Source of the DNA: an uncultured Gemmatimonadota bacterium
Lineage (GTDB): Bacteria; Gemmatimonadota; Gemmatimonadetes; Gemmatimonadales; GWC2-71-9
Assembly (NCBI GenBank): GCA_946479825.1
Contig: CAMLHU010000104.1
Span: 1-7,490, forward strand
DNA length: 7,490 nt
Reading direction: 5' to 3'
The position numbers and the translations under genes were made by a program. The first letter of the stretch is position 1. Each line of letters starts with the position of its first letter. The notes beneath the pieces were generated by a model that saw only the letters and a list, made by a program, of their open reading frames with translations, was not told the DNA's origin and ran no database searches. Positions 5,464 through 7,490 of this stretch are shown one piece after another.

Positions 5464-6759
5464 TCACGCGGCGGCGCGTTGGCAGGTAGCGGCGTGACCG
5501 TTGGAGTCGTACGGGAAGCCACAGCGGGGACAGTCGTCAGAGGTCGTCAGGTCGTCAGAATCCCTGCTCAGGCCCGGTGTGGCGTCTGACGTTCTGACAG
5601 CCTGACCCGTCAGAACGTCAGAACCGTCAGGGCCAGTGACCTGCGAATCTGACGTTCTGACGGGTTCTGACGACGTAGTGACCAGGTATCGCTCGAACGT
5701 GTCGGCGAAGTCTTCGAGGCGGTACCCGCGCTTGGTGCCCGCCGGGTTCCGCCGTGGCGCGATCTTGTATGCCTTCAACCGCTCGGCGAGCCTCATCACC
5801 GTGAGGTCGTACTCGCCCCACGGAGCCTCATCGATCCCCCGCAGCTTCACCACGAGGTCGCGCGATTCCAGGAACGCCGAGCCGGCCTCGGCGAAGACCT
5901 GGCGCACGTCGGCGAGCAGTCGCAGCGAGTCAGACCCGCCGTGGTCTTCTTCCTCCTGCTCGGCGGTCAGCGCTTTCGCCGCGTCGCGGGCAAGCGCCGG
6001 CCAGCGCCCGCCCGCTGCGTCAGCGACGACGACCAGTGCCTCCCACACATCGGCGGCCCGGTCCTCGACGGGTAGCTCCGGCTCTGCCGTCTCCATGTCG
6101 GACAGCCGCGATTCGACCCACACGCTCAGGCGCTCCCGTAGCCGGTGGAGCGGCTGGCCGTCGCGACGTGATCGGAACGGGTCGACCCGCTCACCGGCCC
6201 GGCGTCGGCGCATGGTGATGTTCACGGCCCGGTCGGTGATGGTGTCCGGTAGCTTGCCGATGCCGGCCAGGGCGACGAATCCGAACGTTGCCAACTCCTC
6301 AACCTCGCGTGACGCGGCGTTGTATCGCAGGGTCGGCCGTCCGCGCTCGAATCCGGCATTGACCAGTCCGCGCAGGTCTTCGTTCTGCTCGGCTGATTTC
6401 TTGTTGCCCCAGATCGTGTCCGCCTCGTCGATGATCAGTGTCGGCTTGTTCTTGCCGCCCATCACCCGGTACAGCACGGCCGATGACACGTTGGCGGTCG
6501 GTAGCGGATTGCGGCACAGAGCGCCGACCAGGTCGAGCAGCCGCGACTTACCGCACCGCTTCTCGGGCGAGCGGATTGCCAACCGCGGGGCAGTGTTGAG
6601 CGCGTCCACCGCGTGCGTGGCCGCGATCCACAGAGTGACGCCGACCTCGACGTGAGCCGAGGGCAACGCGACGTACCGGGTGACCGCGCGACGTACCTCA
6701 TCGAGCAGGGCGGCACCGTTTGGACGCCGGTCGACGTCGCTGAGACTGGTCACTGTCAT
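5464..6759 (-). CDS. DUF3631-type P-loop ATPase, probable replication helicase, with C-terminal zinc knuckle, 431 residues
   Basis: Proteins with DUF3631 are encoded next to primase genes in actinobacterial phages and mobile elements and are taken as helicase-like replication ATPases. Visible here are Walker A SPEKRCGKSRLLD (64-76), Walker B PTLIIDEAD (106-114), a sensor/arginine-finger-like segment DTITDRAVNITMRRR (172-186), the DUF3631 region (about 190-355), and a wHTH-like end around GTKRGYRLEDFADTFERYL. A Ser/Thr/Asp-rich linker (about 361-409) follows, then C410, C413, H422 and C426 in CPRCGFPYDSNGHAATC, a likely zinc knuckle. The ATG at 6759 overlaps the prim-pol stop as ATGA; the open frame continues upstream to 6948 but there it runs antisense-free within prim-pol in another frame and is rejected. 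The linker-coding DNA carries the GTCAG/CTGAC array. Confidence 0.87.
   Translation of the reverse strand: MTVTSLSDVDRRPNGAALLDEVRRAVTRYVALPSAHVEVGVTLWIAATHAVDALNTAPRLAIRSPEKRCGKSRLLDLVGALCRNPLPTANVSSAVLYRVMGGKNKPTLIIDEADTIWGNKKSAEQNEDLRGLVNAGFERGRPTLRYNAASREVEELATFGFVALAGIGKLPDTITDRAVNITMRRRRAGERVDPFRSRRDGQPLHRLRERLSVWVESRLSDMETAEPELPVEDRAADVWEALVVVADAAGGRWPALARDAAKALTAEQEEEDHGGSDSLRLLADVRQVFAEAGSAFLESRDLVVKLRGIDEAPWGEYDLTVMRLAERLKAYKIAPRRNPAGTKRGYRLEDFADTFERYLVTTSSEPVRTSDSQVTGPDGSDVLTGQAVRTSDATPGLSRDSDDLTTSDDCPRCGFPYDSNGHAATCQRAAA
5536..5671. repeat. Iteron-like array of 12 GTCAG/CTGAC motifs inside the DUF3631 gene
   Basis: Twelve copies of the pentamer lie in 136 bp, in four blocks of three that alternate in orientation on the plus strand. 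GTCAG starts at 5536, 5546, 5554; CTGAC at 5586, 5594, 5602; GTCAG at 5609, 5617, 5626; CTGAC at 5649, 5657, 5667. Spacing within blocks is 8-10 bp, mostly 8, which is out of step with codons, so the order is a property of the DNA rather than of a peptide repeat. It falls in the segment coding for the low-complexity linker before the zinc knuckle. Such clustered short repeats are typical of replication-initiator or repressor binding sites. Confidence 0.75.
5585..5622. repeat. Perfect 14-bp inverted repeat in the array, with a third copy at 5648-5661
   Basis: TCTGACGTTCTGAC at 5585-5598 is exactly mirrored by GTCAGAACGTCAGA at 5609-5622 across a 10-nt spacer. A third identical copy, in the first orientation, lies at 5648-5661. 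Copies one and three are 63 bp (21 codons) apart and both encode VRTSD; the inverted copy encodes part of GSDVLTG. On single-stranded DNA or RNA the pair could form a stable hairpin. Confidence 0.85.
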
Positions 6760-7490
6760 GCCACACACCCCGTCCGGCGCATCGCAGACTTGACTGTCCG
6801 CACCGCCTCGTCTTCGCTCAGGCCGGCGGTCACCCCGGCGTCGACCAGGGCCACGAGCACGGCGCGGCCCGCGCCGGCCTCCACGGCCCGGCAGGCAGCC
6901 CAGAACAGGGCGTTGTTCCGTCCGCCGTGCGGCTGTGCGGCGACCCACCGCACGAGCGCGTCAGGGGTGCTACGGCCACCCGACCGGGCGCGCGGTAGGG
7001 CCGCCGGCGGGTCAAGTAGCCGCCGGATCGCGGCGAAGTCGACCCGCTGCCCGTCCGGCTCCCGACGTTCGGCGAGCACATACGAACGCCCGGCGACCAG
7101 GGACGGCGGGGCAAGCACGTAGCCGCCCCGCCCCCGGAAGTCGACCCCGTGACGGCGTAGCGAGGCGTTGCCCTGGTCGGTTCCGGCGTAGTACAGGTGC
7201 CACCCGCCGGACGGGGTCTGTACGAGGGCGAACGCGCCGGACAGCAGCCCGGCCGCCTGCAGGCGGTCGAGGCTGTCCAGGCCGGCTCGGCCATCCTTCG
7301 TATCGAAGTCGACGACATCGGGGCCAGGTGTCCCGGTCGCGATCGCCACGTTGGCGGTCGGCCAGCGCCGCCACCACGACGCGATGATCCGGGCATCGGT
7401 GGTGGCGGCATCCCGCCACCGGGTCAGTGGATCCTTACCGTCCGGCTGGCACGGGTGTACCGGCCAGCCGGACGCGGCATAGGCGAGGGC
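6756..7490 (-). CDS. Bifunctional DNA primase/polymerase (prim-pol), 5' end outside window
   Basis: This is an archaeo-eukaryotic-type primase-polymerase that makes primers and can extend DNA, used by many plasmids, integrative elements and phages. The frame is open to the window edge and 244 residues are seen. It opens ALAYAASGWPVHPCQPDGKD, the usual N-terminal strand and helix of the domain, so probably only some 10-20 residues are missing. Motifs in seen-residue numbering are the metal-binding pair VVDFDTKDG (D61, D63), TPSGGWHLYY (H98, the sxH motif), and VDFRGRGGYVLAPPS (third acidic residue D117). A C-terminal helical part carries PHGGRNNALFWAACRAVEAG, seen in actinobacterial phage prim-pols. 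The TGA overlaps the DUF3631 ATG (ATGA), pointing to coupled translation of a primase-helicase pair. It looks intact. Confidence 0.9.
   Translation of the reverse strand, partial: ALAYAASGWPVHPCQPDGKDPLTRWRDAATTDARIIASWWRRWPTANVAIATGTPGPDVVDFDTKDGRAGLDSLDRLQAAGLLSGAFALVQTPSGGWHLYYAGTDQGNASLRRHGVDFRGRGGYVLAPPSLVAGRSYVLAERREPDGQRVDFAAIRRLLDPPAALPRARSGGRSTPDALVRWVAAQPHGGRNNALFWAACRAVEAGAGRAVLVALVDAGVTAGLSEDEAVRTVKSAMRRTGCVA

Noticed and set aside
6760..6948. Upstream extension of the DUF3631 frame to 6948
   Set aside because: The extra 63 residues are Arg/Gly-rich and overlap the conserved C-terminal part of prim-pol in another frame; the ATGA junction at 6759 is the natural start.
1..7490. tRNA, rRNA, CRISPR array, insertion sequence or attachment site
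   Set aside because: I looked for regularly spaced repeats, transposase frames, terminal inverted repeats and tRNA-like ends on both strands and found none; no integrase is encoded in the window.

Overview
This window is a GC-rich (roughly 70% by eye) stretch of phage-type DNA from an actinobacterium. It is most likely a prophage, phage-like island or phage satellite. The composition, the frequent GTG starts, the DUF3631 and prim-pol families and one box of the actinobacterial DnaA type all fit that group. I would guess Micromonosporaceae or a relative, but this is inference. All ten genes lie on the minus strand, so transcription runs from position 7490 towards 1. Both ends cut through genes. 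The long plus-strand open frames are Arg/Pro/Ala-rich shadows.

Replication module (7490-4978): a 5'-truncated primase-polymerase (prim-pol) overlaps by ATGA with a DUF3631-type P-loop ATPase, the presumed helicase or replication partner. The ATPase gene carries, in the stretch coding for the linker before a C-terminal Cys/His zinc knuckle, a dense array of 12 GTCAG/CTGAC motifs in four blocks of three. The blocks alternate in orientation and contain three copies of one 14-mer, two of which form a perfect inverted repeat. A small acidic protein of unknown function follows.

Control gap (4806-4977): this is the only real intergenic space, about 172 bp. It holds an AT-rich 24-bp perfect inverted repeat, an exact actinobacterial-type DnaA box (TTGTCCACA), and a small inverted repeat that overlaps the ribosome binding site of the next gene. 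It is the natural place for the late promoter or operator, and a candidate for part of an origin.

Packaging module (4805-2843): a small-terminase-like protein overlaps the complete large terminase, which retains ATPase and nuclease motifs. TerL is coupled by ATGA to an excisionase-like helix-turn-helix protein.

Orphan and tail module (2412-1): four tightly packed genes of unknown function (124, 221, 255 and 113 residues, two of them coiled-coil rich) lead into the N-terminus of a probable tail tape-measure protein, which runs off the window. No portal, protease, major capsid or major tail gene lies between TerL and the tape-measure start, where those genes normally sit. That gap in an otherwise ordered module and the iteron-like array inside the DUF3631 gene are the two observations most worth following.
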